Positions 16,686 to 24,258 of a stretch of DNA of 64,000 bases are shown in pieces. The notes under the pieces are model-generated. The model was not told the DNA's origin. It searched no databases and saw nothing but the letters and a program-made list of their open reading frames with translations. The DNA lies in NCBI RefSeq assembly GCF_900167915.1, contig NZ_FUYM01000006.1:248001-312000 (forward strand), read 5' to 3'. How positions within the stretch are numbered: position 1 is the stretch's first letter; each line of letters begins with the position of its first letter. This stretch comes from Rhizorhabdus histidinilytica. GTDB taxonomy: Bacteria; Pseudomonadota; Alphaproteobacteria; Sphingomonadales; Sphingomonadaceae. Both the position numbers and the translations under genes were made by a program.

Positions 16686-16710
16686 AACGCGGACTAGTAC
16701 ACTCCGCGTT
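16686..16710. promoter_or_regulatory. Rrf2 operator site 1
   Basis: AACGCGGA (16686-16693), 9-nt spacer, TCCGCGTT (16703-16710): perfect 8-bp arms. It begins one base upstream of the Rrf2 ATG and is centred 42 bp (about four helical turns) from site 2. Confidence 0.65.
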
Positions 16711-16722
16711 TGATTCGTCAAG

Positions 16723-16757
16723 CATAAAACACGGAGTTAGATAGTCCGTGTTTTATG
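16723..16757. promoter_or_regulatory. Rrf2 operator site 2
   Basis: CATAAAACACGGA (16723-16735), 9-nt spacer, TCCGTGTTTTATG (16745-16757): perfect 13-bp arms. The core AACACGGA-N9-TCCGTGTT matches site 1 with one changed position per arm. It is probably the main operator of the adjacent Rrf2 protein. Confidence 0.7.
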
Positions 16758-16772
16758 TCCCCCTCCCGACAA

Positions 16773-16854
16773 ACGTCACCCCGGCGGAGGCCGGGGTCTC
16801 GGGAGGCAAGAGAGCGAACCTCTCCCGAGATACCGGCCTCCGCCGGGATGACGC
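16773..16854. repeat. 82-bp composite palindrome of the CGTCATCC family
   Basis: Outer ends ACGTCACCCCGGC... and ...GCCGGGATGACG, with inner complementary arms TCTCGGGAG / CTCCCGAGA around a short AG-rich centre. It can fold as one long hairpin or as separate end hairpins. It lies just downstream of ohr and may end its transcript. Confidence 0.7.
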
Positions 16855-16868
16855 CGCGGGAGGACGCC

Positions 16869-17294
16869 TCAGGCGACGCTGAGCTTCACCTCGATATTGC
16901 CGCGCACCGCGTGGCTGTAGGGGCAGATGGTGTCGGCTTCGGCGACCAGCGCCTCGGCCGCGGCGCGGTCGACGCCGGGGAGGCTGATCTCGAGCGCGAC
17001 GGCGAGGCCGAAGCCCTTGTCGGCGCGCGGGCCGATGCCGACCGTGGCGGTGACGGTCGCGTCGGCGGGCACCTTGGCATGCTGGCCCTGCGACGCGGCG
17101 AACTTCATCGCGCCGAGGAAGCAGGCCGCATAGCCCGAAGCGAAGAGCTGCTCGGGATTATTGCCCTGGCCGTTGCCGCCGAGTTCCTTCGGCGTGCCGA
17201 GCGTGACCTCGAAACTGCCGTCGGCGGTGCGGGCGCGGCCGTCGCGGCCTCCGGTGGCGGTCGAGCTGGTGGAATAGAGAATCTTGGTAGCCAT
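16869..17294 (-). CDS. ohr: Organic hydroperoxide resistance protein (OsmC/Ohr family peroxidase)
   Basis: 141 residues, the normal Ohr length. Reduces organic (lipid) hydroperoxides in the cytoplasm through two cysteines, seen here as 'GYAACFLGAM' (about residue 60) and 'ADTICPYSHAVRGN' (about 125). 'ELGGNGQGNNPEQLFASGYA' is the Ohr signature that separates it from OsmC. Divergent from an OhrR-type MarR regulator with a clear operator between them, the standard arrangement for peroxide-inducible control. Confidence 0.96.
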   Translation of the reverse strand: MATKILYSTSSTATGGRDGRARTADGSFEVTLGTPKELGGNGQGNNPEQLFASGYAACFLGAMKFAASQGQHAKVPADATVTATVGIGPRADKGFGLAVALEISLPGVDRAAAEALVAEADTICPYSHAVRGNIEVKLSVA

Positions 17295-17342
17295 GGTCCT
17301 GTTCCTCATCGGGGGGCTCGGGGAGAGCCCTTTTCAATCTTC

Positions 17343-17357
17343 CACGATTTAATCGTG
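17343..17357. promoter_or_regulatory. Probable OhrR operator
   Basis: CACGATT-T-AATCGTG, perfect 7-bp arms around one base, with a further half-site TACGATT directly after it. The 7-1-7 layout and the ohr/ohrR gap fit the known OhrR operator architecture; binding itself is inferred. Confidence 0.7.
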
Positions 17358-17431
17358 TACGATTTATTTAGGTGAGTCGCGGCGCCGTGTCAACGCTTGC
17401 GATCATATCGCGCGCGATCTATATTTGCGGC

Positions 17432-17893
17432 ATGACGAACGACGCTTCCGGGACGGCGGGTCCCTTCGACAATCTGCTATGCTTCGCGGTCTATGCGGCG
17501 GGCCACGCGTTCAACCGCGTCTACAAGCCGCTGCTCGACCGGCTCGGCCTCACCTATCCGCAATATCTGGTGATCCTGGCGCTGCGCCATGCCGACGGCC
17601 AGACGGTCGGCGCGCTCGGCGAGCATCTGTTCCTCGAATCGAACACGCTGACCCCGCTGATCAAGCGGCTCGAGGCGGCGGGCTTCGTCCAGCGACGCCG
17701 CGACGCCGCCGACGAGCGGGTGGTGCGCGTCCACCTGACCGACCAGGGCCGCGCCGCCGGCGACGCCGCCGCCTGCCTGCCGCCCGAGCTGTTCGATTCG
17801 ATCGGCCTGCCGGCCGAGGAGATCGCGGCGCTCCAGCAGCGTCTGGTCACCCTCGGCGACAATCTGCGCCGCAGCGCCGAGGAGCGGGACTGA
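17432..17893 (+). CDS. ohrR: OhrR-type MarR family regulator
   Basis: 153 residues. The N-terminal 'NLLCFAVYAAGHAFNRVYKP' contains the conserved reactive Cys of OhrR (about residue 16). The winged helix follows with 'YLVILALRHADGQTVGALGE', 'LESNTLTPLIKRLEAAGFV' and the wing 'RRRDAADERVVRVHLT'. Organic peroxide oxidises the Cys and releases the protein from DNA, inducing ohr. A second Cys in 'AAACLPPE' (about 119) might make a disulphide as in two-Cys OhrR proteins. Start ATG at 17432. Confidence 0.93.
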   Translation: MTNDASGTAGPFDNLLCFAVYAAGHAFNRVYKPLLDRLGLTYPQYLVILALRHADGQTVGALGEHLFLESNTLTPLIKRLEAAGFVQRRRDAADERVVRVHLTDQGRAAGDAAACLPPELFDSIGLPAEEIAALQQRLVTLGDNLRRSAEERD

Positions 17894-17898
17894 GGCCC

Positions 17899-18537
17899 CT
17901 ACCGCCCCGCCGTGAAGTCGGGGAAGCCGTAGCTCTGCGCGACGAGCATCGTATGGGTACCGGCGATGTGCGCCACCACCTGCACCACCTCGCGCGTGTA
18001 GCGCAGCAGGTTGTAGGGGTTGCGGTACTGCGCGCTGATCAGGATATCGAAGGCGTTCGATCCGTGGATGATGCTGGCGTTGACCAGCAGCAGCGGCAGC
18101 TTGTCGCCGTCCATGTTCTGCTCGATCCAGACGCGTGAGCGGTCGACGATCTCGCTGACGATCCGCTCCTGGCTCGGCTCGGCGCCCTTGCGCTCCGCCT
18201 CCCAGGCGAGCCGCTCCTCGCGCAGCGAGCCGAGGTTGACCGACACCGCGATCATCCCCTGTTCGGGAAGCTGCACCTTGTCGCTGTCGCCCGAGGGCCA
18301 GAGCGTCTCGGCGACCGTGCCGTCGCTGATCAGCCGGGTCAGCGCACGGGCGGCCGCCTGGCGCTCATTGTCCGACAGCGCGGCGCCGTCCTCCTTGTCA
18401 TATCCGGCACGCAACGCCGCGCTGTCCAGGAAGGACTGGCGATCGTGCAGGCGCGGAAATTCCGCCGCCAATGCCCGTAGGATACGTTCGGCCGCGCCGA
18501 TGGAGCGCCCGGCGCCCGATTCGTCTTTCCCCCGCAT
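17899..18537 (-). CDS. Hypothetical protein, 212 residues
   Basis: No family recognised. Soluble, with no signal peptide or membrane segment. The N-terminal half is helical ('GAAERILRALAAEFPRLHD', 'SDNERQAAARALTRLI'); the middle has 'MIAVSVNLGSLREERLAWEA' and the C-terminal third has 'LLLVNASIIHGSNAFDILIS'. Codon use and GC match the surroundings. Its stop is 6 nt from the convergent ohrR stop. Divergent from the two-component system on its other side; there is no evidence linking it to either neighbour. Confidence 0.7.
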   Translation of the reverse strand: MRGKDESGAGRSIGAAERILRALAAEFPRLHDRQSFLDSAALRAGYDKEDGAALSDNERQAAARALTRLISDGTVAETLWPSGDSDKVQLPEQGMIAVSVNLGSLREERLAWEAERKGAEPSQERIVSEIVDRSRVWIEQNMDGDKLPLLLVNASIIHGSNAFDILISAQYRNPYNLLRYTREVVQVVAHIAGTHTMLVAQSYGFPDFTAGR

Positions 18538-18782
18538 GGCGGCCTAGAGATCAATTTTCGGCGGCTGTAACAATCGAAAAGCGGCCGGCGCCTCGCGACG
18601 ACCGAAATCGGACGAGTGTATGGCATATATGCAACAGTAATACGGTTGCGCAGTGCGCGGCCTTTTCGGCCCTTCCCGGGCCGTCTCTGAACCGGACATG
18701 GCGGCGATGCTGCACTATGATGACAATCGCGCTTTCCCCCGGCGCCGGCTTCTGCTGGAGCGGACCGGCGAGTGAGGATGAG
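18538..18782. other. Divergent promoter region between hypothetical gene and response regulator
   Basis: 245 nt with a locally AT-richer stretch around 18600-18650 that probably carries promoters for both directions. I see no operator-like palindrome or small gene that I can support. Confidence 0.35.
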
Positions 18783-19463
18783 ATGGGCCTGAACCTGCTG
18801 CTGGTCGAGGACGACGCCGCGCTGGTCGCGATGCTGGAGCGCGACCTTCGCGAGATGGGCCACCATGTGTCGGTGGCGACGGACGGGCGCGCGGCGATCG
18901 AGGCGGTGACGCGCGATCGGTTCGACGCGATGATCCTCGACCTGATGCTGCCGACGGTCGACGGCCTGTCGGTGCTGCAGCGCATCCGGCAGGACGGCAT
19001 GGGCCTGCCCGTGATCATCCTCAGCGCGCTCGGCCGGCCGGTCGAGAAGGTCGAGGGGCTCGACGCCGGCGCCGACGACTATGTCGTCAAGCCGGTGACG
19101 GCGGCCGAGCTCAACGCCCGGCTCAACGCGATCCTGCGCGGCCGCCGCCAGCCGGCGCAGGACGGCGACACGCTGCGCGCCGGCGACATCGTCGTCAGCC
19201 CCGCCCGCTTCCGCGCCTGGCGCGACGGCAAGGCGGTCGACCTCAGCAAGATCGAGTTCAACCTGCTGCTCGAACTGGTCCGCAACGTCGATTCGATCGT
19301 CACCCGGGCGATGCTGCTCGAAAAGGTGTGGGGTTACGACTTCGAGCCCGCGACCAACCTGGTCGACGTCCATATCCGCCGGCTCCGTGCCAAGCTCACC
19401 GCGAACGGCGGCGACGACCCGATCAGCACGGTGCGCGGCGTCGGCTACCTCCTGCCCGGATGA
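18783..19463 (+). CDS. OmpR/PhoB-family response regulator
   Basis: 226 residues. The receiver domain (1-115) has 'LLVEDDAAL', phospho-Asp in 'AMILDLMLPTVDGL', Thr/Ser in 'VIILSALG' and Lys in 'YVVKPVTAAEL'. The C-terminal winged helix (about 130-226) has 'LSKIEFNLLLELVRN', 'LLEKVWGYDFEPATNLVDV' and 'ISTVRGVGYLLPG'. Overlaps the kinase gene by ATGA. Targets are unknown; the secreted peptidase gene downstream is the only nearby candidate. Confidence 0.95.
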   Translation: MGLNLLLVEDDAALVAMLERDLREMGHHVSVATDGRAAIEAVTRDRFDAMILDLMLPTVDGLSVLQRIRQDGMGLPVIILSALGRPVEKVEGLDAGADDYVVKPVTAAELNARLNAILRGRRQPAQDGDTLRAGDIVVSPARFRAWRDGKAVDLSKIEFNLLLELVRNVDSIVTRAMLLEKVWGYDFEPATNLVDVHIRRLRAKLTANGGDDPISTVRGVGYLLPG

Positions 19464-20818
19464 AGCGGCTGCGATCGCTCCACGCGCTGACCGCGGCGTT
19501 CCTCGTCGCGTTCATCACCGCCACGGGGCTGACCGGCCTGGCCGTCTACCGGGCGACCCACGGCACGATCGTCGCCCTGGTGGACCGGCGCATCGCCAGC
19601 GTCAGCGGCGAGCTGGCGGCGATGGGCACGCACAGCGGCACAACCGAGCTGATCCGCCAGATCGGCGCGCTGACCAGGGAGCGCGACACCGGCGACCTGG
19701 GCCTGCTGCTGACCACCGCCAACAGCCGCTTCCTCGCCGGCAACATCCGGCTGCGGCGTCCGCTGCCCGAGGGGTTCTCGACGGTCGACCGCGCGCTCGG
19801 CGTCAAGGGGCTGTCGACCGGCCGCGCACTGGTCCGTCCGATCGGCGACGGCCTGATCCTGACGGTGGTCGCCGAGACCGAGCCGTTCGACGACTATAAC
19901 GCCGCGCGGGCCCGCATCTATCTGTTCGGCTTCGGGTCGATCATCCTGGTCGTGGTCGCCGGGGTCGCGACCTTCGGCTTCGTCATCGGCCGCCGCATCG
20001 TCGCGATGCGCCGCACCGTCGAGGCTATCGTCGACGGCGACATGCAGCGCCGCGTGCCGGTCGACGGGTCCGGCAGCGCGTTCGACCAGCAGGCGCGCGC
20101 CTTCAATGCGATGCTCGACCGGATCGCCGGATTGATGGCCGAGATCAGCAACGTCTCCAACGACATCGCCCACGACCTGCGCACCCCGCTCGCACGGCTG
20201 CGCGGGCGGCTGCAGGCGCTGGCGCGGCGCGCCGAGAGGGGCGACGCCCCACCTGCGGAGATCATAGCCGAGATCGAGGGGGCGATTGCCGATAGCGACT
20301 CGCTGCTGGCGATGTTCGCCGCGATCCTGCGCATCGCCGAGATCGAAGGCGGCGCGCGGCGCGCCGGGTTCGAGCGGGTCGACCTGGGCGCGATCGCCCA
20401 TCATGTCGCGACGACGATGCAGCCCGCCGCCGCCGATGCCGGCCGCTCCCTCGTCGACGGCGATCCCGTCCACCTGCCGGTGGCGGGCGACCGCCGGCTG
20501 CTGGCCCAGGCGCTGATCAACCTCGTCGAGAACGCGATCCGCCATACCCCCGAGGGCAGCCGCATCCGCATCGTCGCGGCCCGGGCCGGCGACCAGGCAC
20601 TGGTCAGCGTCGAGGACGATGGCCCGGGCATCCCCGCCGCCGAACGCGCCCGCGCGCTGCGCCGGTTCGGCCGGCTCGACGGAAGCCGGGCCAGCAGCGG
20701 CCACGGCCTCGGCCTGCCGCTGGTCGAATCGATCGCGCGGCTCCACCGGGGGACGTTGGCGCTCGGCGATGCCGGGCCGGGCCTGCGGGCGGTGATCGCC
20801 CTGCCGATCGCGCCGTGA
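19460..20818 (+). CDS. HAMP-containing sensor histidine kinase
   Basis: 452 residues. TM1 about 9-30, periplasmic sensor loop about 31-155, TM2 'IILVVVAGVATFGFVIG' about 160-180, HAMP about 180-235. The H-box is 'SNDIAHDLRTPLARLRG', N-box 'ALINLVENAIRHTPEG', G boxes 'EDDGPGIPA' and 'GHGLGLPLVESI'. An EnvZ/QseC-like kinase for the overlapping OmpR-type regulator. The periplasmic domain is not recognised, so the signal is unknown. The unusually complete 'DLRTPL' rather than the common 'ELRTPL' is a normal variant. Confidence 0.95.
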   Translation: MKRLRSLHALTAAFLVAFITATGLTGLAVYRATHGTIVALVDRRIASVSGELAAMGTHSGTTELIRQIGALTRERDTGDLGLLLTTANSRFLAGNIRLRRPLPEGFSTVDRALGVKGLSTGRALVRPIGDGLILTVVAETEPFDDYNAARARIYLFGFGSIILVVVAGVATFGFVIGRRIVAMRRTVEAIVDGDMQRRVPVDGSGSAFDQQARAFNAMLDRIAGLMAEISNVSNDIAHDLRTPLARLRGRLQALARRAERGDAPPAEIIAEIEGAIADSDSLLAMFAAILRIAEIEGGARRAGFERVDLGAIAHHVATTMQPAAADAGRSLVDGDPVHLPVAGDRRLLAQALINLVENAIRHTPEGSRIRIVAARAGDQALVSVEDDGPGIPAAERARALRRFGRLDGSRASSGHGLGLPLVESIARLHRGTLALGDAGPGLRAVIALPIAP

Positions 20819-20902
20819 CGGTTTCGCACCCGTAAAGCCCCCGGGGTTGAGCCCGATCGCGAAACGCGCAACGGTGCGGCATCCACAAGATCGAGGTCCT
20901 CC

Positions 20903-23005
20903 ATGCCGAAACCGACCCTTTCCGCGCTGATGCTCGGCGCGGCGCTGCTCGCCATGCCCGCCTTCGCCCAGAACATCTCCGCCGCCCCGGCCGCCGCGGC
21001 CGCGCCCACCCTCTCCAGCCGCTTCGAGGGGCGGGACATCTTCGCGCTGCAGGTCGTGTCCGATCCGCAGATCAGCCCGGACGGAAAGACGGTCGCCTAT
21101 GTCCGGCGCCAGGCCGACATCATGACCGACAAGGTGAAGGGGACGATCTGGCTGGTCGACGTGGCCAGCGGCACGCAACGCCCGCTGGTCGCCGACGCCA
21201 GCCAGCCGCGCTGGTCGCCCGACGGCAGGCGGCTCGCCTATGTCGCCGCCGATCCCAAGGGCAAGCCGCAGCTGTTCGTCCGCTGGCTGGCCGACGACGC
21301 GACGGCGCGCGTGACCCAGCTTCCCGACGGCCCGCAGGCGATCGCCTGGTCGCCGGACGGGCGCAGCATCGCCTATGTCATGCGCGTGCCCGGCGAGCCG
21401 ATGAAGCTGGGCAAGGCGCCCGACAAGCCCGAGGGCGCCGACTGGGCCAAGCCATTGGAGGTGATCGACCGGGTCGACTATCGCGCCGACGGCGGCGGCT
21501 ATGTCGAGCCCGGCTACGACCATGTCTTCGTCGTCGCGGCGGACGGCGGGCCGCCCCGGCAGCTCAGTTCCGGCGACTATCAGGACGGCGGCCCGCTGAG
21601 CTGGACGCCCGACGGGCGATCGATCCTGTTCAGCGCGGTGCGCAAGCCCGACTGGCAGCGCAATGTGTTCGATCCGGAAATCTACGCGCTCGACGTCGCG
21701 ACCGGCGCGATCCGCGCGCTGACCGACCGCGCGGGCCCCGACGTCGCCCCGGTGGTCTCGCCCGACGGCTCGAAGGTCGCCTATCTCGGCTATGACGACA
21801 AGCGGCTGTCCTGGCAGACCACGCTGCTCTACGTGATGAACCGCGACGGCAGCGGCGCGCGGGCGATCACCGCCGGCTTCGACCGGAGCATCGACAAGGC
21901 CGAATGGGCCGCCGACGGCCGCTCGCTCTACGCCCAGTATGACGATCGCGGCGTCAACCGGATCGCGCGCGTCACCCTCGACGGCAAGGTGACCGAGCTG
22001 GCGGGCGGGCTGACCGGGACCAGCCTCGACCGGCCCTATAGTGGCGGCGACTTCAGCGTCTCCAGGACCGGCGCGATCGCCTTCACCAGCGGATCGGCGC
22101 TGCGCCCCGCCGACCTGTCGGTGGCGAGCGGCGGCCGCATCCGGCAGCTCACCCGGCTCAATGAGGATTTCCTCGCCGCCAAGAGCCTGGGCCAGGTCCG
22201 CGAGCTGGCGGTCAAGGCGCCCGACGGTCGCGCGATCCCGGCCTGGCTGGTGACCCCGCCCGGCTGGCGCGAGGGGCAGCGGGTGCCGCTGGTGCTGGAG
22301 ATCCATGGCGGCCCGCACAGCGCCTATGGCCCGCATTTCTCGACCGACGACCAGCTCTACGCGGCGGCCGGCTATGCGGTGCTCTACACCAACCCGCGCG
22401 GCTCGACCTCCTATGGCCAGGAATTCGCCGAGCTGATCCACCACAAATATCCGGGCGACGACTATGGCGACCTGATGGCGGCGGTCGACGCGGCGATCGG
22501 CGCCGGGGTGGCCGATCCCGACAATCTGTTCGTCACCGGCGGATCGGGCGGCGGCGTGCTGACCAGCTGGATCGTCGGCAAGACCGACCGATTCAGGGGC
22601 GCCGCCACGCAGAAGCCGGTGATCAACTGGATCAGCGAGGCCCTGACGATGGACGCGACGCTGTTCACCTCGCGCTACTGGTTCGCCAAGCTGCCCTGGG
22701 AGGACCCGACCGGCTATTGGGCGCGCTCGCCGCTCAGCCTGGTCGGCAACGTCAAGACGCCTACCCTGGTCGTCGTCGGCAGCGAGGATTACCGCACCCC
22801 GGTCAGCGAGGCTGAGCAATATTATGCCGCGCTGCAGATCCGCGGCGTGCCGACCGCGCTGGTCAAGGTGCCGGGCGCCAGCCATGGCGGCATCGCCGCC
22901 CGGCCGTCGCAGGCGGCGGCCAAGGCGTCGGCGATCATCGCCTGGTTCGACCGCTACCGGACCCGGCCTGTAGCGGGCGCCGCGACCGCCGCCGCCGCAC
23001 CCTGA
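20903..23005 (+). CDS. Secreted S9 family (prolyl oligopeptidase / acylaminoacyl) peptidase
   Basis: 700 residues with a signal peptide (1-23, 'ALLAMPAFAQ'). The N-terminal beta-propeller of WD40-like/TolB repeats ('DPQISPDGKTVAYVRRQ', 'SPDGSKVAYLGYD') spans about 45-400. The C-terminal alpha/beta hydrolase has oxyanion motif 'LEIHGGPHSAYG', nucleophile Ser in 'TGGSGGGVLTSW', Asp in 'GSEDYRTPV' and His in 'PGASHGG'. Probably a periplasmic or exported peptidase acting on short peptides. The nucleophile elbow reads GGSGGG rather than GGSYGG, a known variant. It starts 84 nt after the kinase gene, so co-transcription is possible. Confidence 0.93.
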   Translation: MPKPTLSALMLGAALLAMPAFAQNISAAPAAAAAPTLSSRFEGRDIFALQVVSDPQISPDGKTVAYVRRQADIMTDKVKGTIWLVDVASGTQRPLVADASQPRWSPDGRRLAYVAADPKGKPQLFVRWLADDATARVTQLPDGPQAIAWSPDGRSIAYVMRVPGEPMKLGKAPDKPEGADWAKPLEVIDRVDYRADGGGYVEPGYDHVFVVAADGGPPRQLSSGDYQDGGPLSWTPDGRSILFSAVRKPDWQRNVFDPEIYALDVATGAIRALTDRAGPDVAPVVSPDGSKVAYLGYDDKRLSWQTTLLYVMNRDGSGARAITAGFDRSIDKAEWAADGRSLYAQYDDRGVNRIARVTLDGKVTELAGGLTGTSLDRPYSGGDFSVSRTGAIAFTSGSALRPADLSVASGGRIRQLTRLNEDFLAAKSLGQVRELAVKAPDGRAIPAWLVTPPGWREGQRVPLVLEIHGGPHSAYGPHFSTDDQLYAAAGYAVLYTNPRGSTSYGQEFAELIHHKYPGDDYGDLMAAVDAAIGAGVADPDNLFVTGGSGGGVLTSWIVGKTDRFRGAATQKPVINWISEALTMDATLFTSRYWFAKLPWEDPTGYWARSPLSLVGNVKTPTLVVVGSEDYRTPVSEAEQYYAALQIRGVPTALVKVPGASHGGIAARPSQAAAKASAIIAWFDRYRTRPVAGAATAAAAP

Positions 23006-23006
23006 G

Positions 23007-24008
23007 TCACAGCGGCAGGGCGTAAAGATAGTCGAGCCGTGCGTGGCGCTCGCGCGCGATGGCGAGCGCCACGCACAGCCCGGCGGGCACGACGAAGCAG
23101 ATCGCGCTGATCGCCGGGACCGAACCGAGCCCCAGCGCCAGGCACAGCGCGATCAGCCCGTAGATCAGCGGATAATGGAGGCTGAAGAAGACGATCGAGT
23201 GGCGGCCGACGAAGCGCAGCGGCGCCCATAGCCTTCCTTCGGCATGGCGCCGCGCCAGCCCGATCACCAGCAGGATCGCGATGCCGACCGGCAGGCACAG
23301 CTCGATCTTGTAGTTGATCCCGCCCGCGATCGCCGATCCGGCGGCGAGGATCGCGACGACCGGGACCGCCAGCCAGATCAGGCGGCGGTCGTCGGCGACG
23401 GCGATCCGGCCGGGATCGCGCGCGAGCAGGTAGCCCAGGAAGAAGAAGGCCATGAGGAAGAAATAGCGTTCCTCATATTTGCTGTCGTCGGGCGACAGGA
23501 AGGACAGCAGTGCGGCGGCCAGGATGATCGCGGCGGGCGGCACCCGGCGCAGCAGCAGCGCCCAGACATAATAGGTGAACAGGAACAGGATGAACCAGAG
23601 GTAGCTGCCGCCCATCCACAGCTTGACGTGGGGCAGCCCGGCCGGCTCGATCATCAGGCCGTAGGCGAGCGTCCACAACAGATAGGGATAGAGCAAGGTG
23701 CCGGTCTTGCGCAGCAGATAGGTGCGCGGCGGCTTGGCGAGCGCCTTGGGTACCAGCAGCCCCGACAGCACCATCAGCATCGCCATGCGGAACGGCGTGA
23801 AGAGATGGTTGAGGTGCAGCAGCGGCGGCCAGGGTTCGAGCCCGTGGCGGCCGACCACGACCGATGCGTGGAACAGGATCACCAGCATCGTGGCGAGCCC
23901 GCGCAACGAATCGATCCAGTCCATCCGCGGCCGGGCGGCGGCCATGTCGGGGGCGTGAGCCGGCGAGGCGACGGATTCGCCTGGCGCGCGCTCGATGGTC
24001 TTCTTCAT
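23007..24008 (-). CDS. Acyltransferase 3 family membrane protein
   Basis: 333 residues, about ten membrane segments. 'RMDWIDSLRGLATMLVILFHAS' carries the catalytic His of the OafA/acyltransferase-3 family, followed by the conserved Arg region 'FRMAMLMVLSGLLV'. Such proteins transfer acetyl or other acyl groups to sugars of LPS, exopolysaccharide or peptidoglycan; here the acceptor is unknown. ATG at 24008 chosen; a GTG 31 codons upstream would add a non-conserved leader. The stop lies one base from the convergent S9 peptidase stop. Confidence 0.85.
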   Translation of the reverse strand: MKKTIERAPGESVASPAHAPDMAAARPRMDWIDSLRGLATMLVILFHASVVVGRHGLEPWPPLLHLNHLFTPFRMAMLMVLSGLLVPKALAKPPRTYLLRKTGTLLYPYLLWTLAYGLMIEPAGLPHVKLWMGGSYLWFILFLFTYYVWALLLRRVPPAAIILAAALLSFLSPDDSKYEERYFFLMAFFFLGYLLARDPGRIAVADDRRLIWLAVPVVAILAAGSAIAGGINYKIELCLPVGIAILLVIGLARRHAEGRLWAPLRFVGRHSIVFFSLHYPLIYGLIALCLALGLGSVPAISAICFVVPAGLCVALAIARERHARLDYLYALPL

Positions 24009-24258
24009 CGCGGGTCCAGCGGCAGCCGCGAACGCCTGTTGCCCGGTCGTCAGGTCGGCGAACGCGCGGTTGTCCCGGGGATAGGCGCCGGGAGGAGCCA
24101 CCCGGCGCAGCCGGGTCCGACGGAGAGCCCGACCTTAGCCTCCCCGGCCGCGACCACAGTATCCGACAGCACAGTTCGCCGAAAAAAGCCGGACCGCCGA
24201 ACCCATCCTCGCTCTTGCGGGGATGGGCCGGCGGTCCGGCGCAGGCCTGGGAACCCGA

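Noticed and set aside
19445-22885. Very long open reading frame (over 1100 codons) on the strand opposite the histidine kinase and S9 peptidase genes
   Set aside because: It is a GC-rich shadow: Arg/Ala/Gly-rich, no start with a ribosome-binding site, no recognisable domain, and both sense frames encode well-known families.
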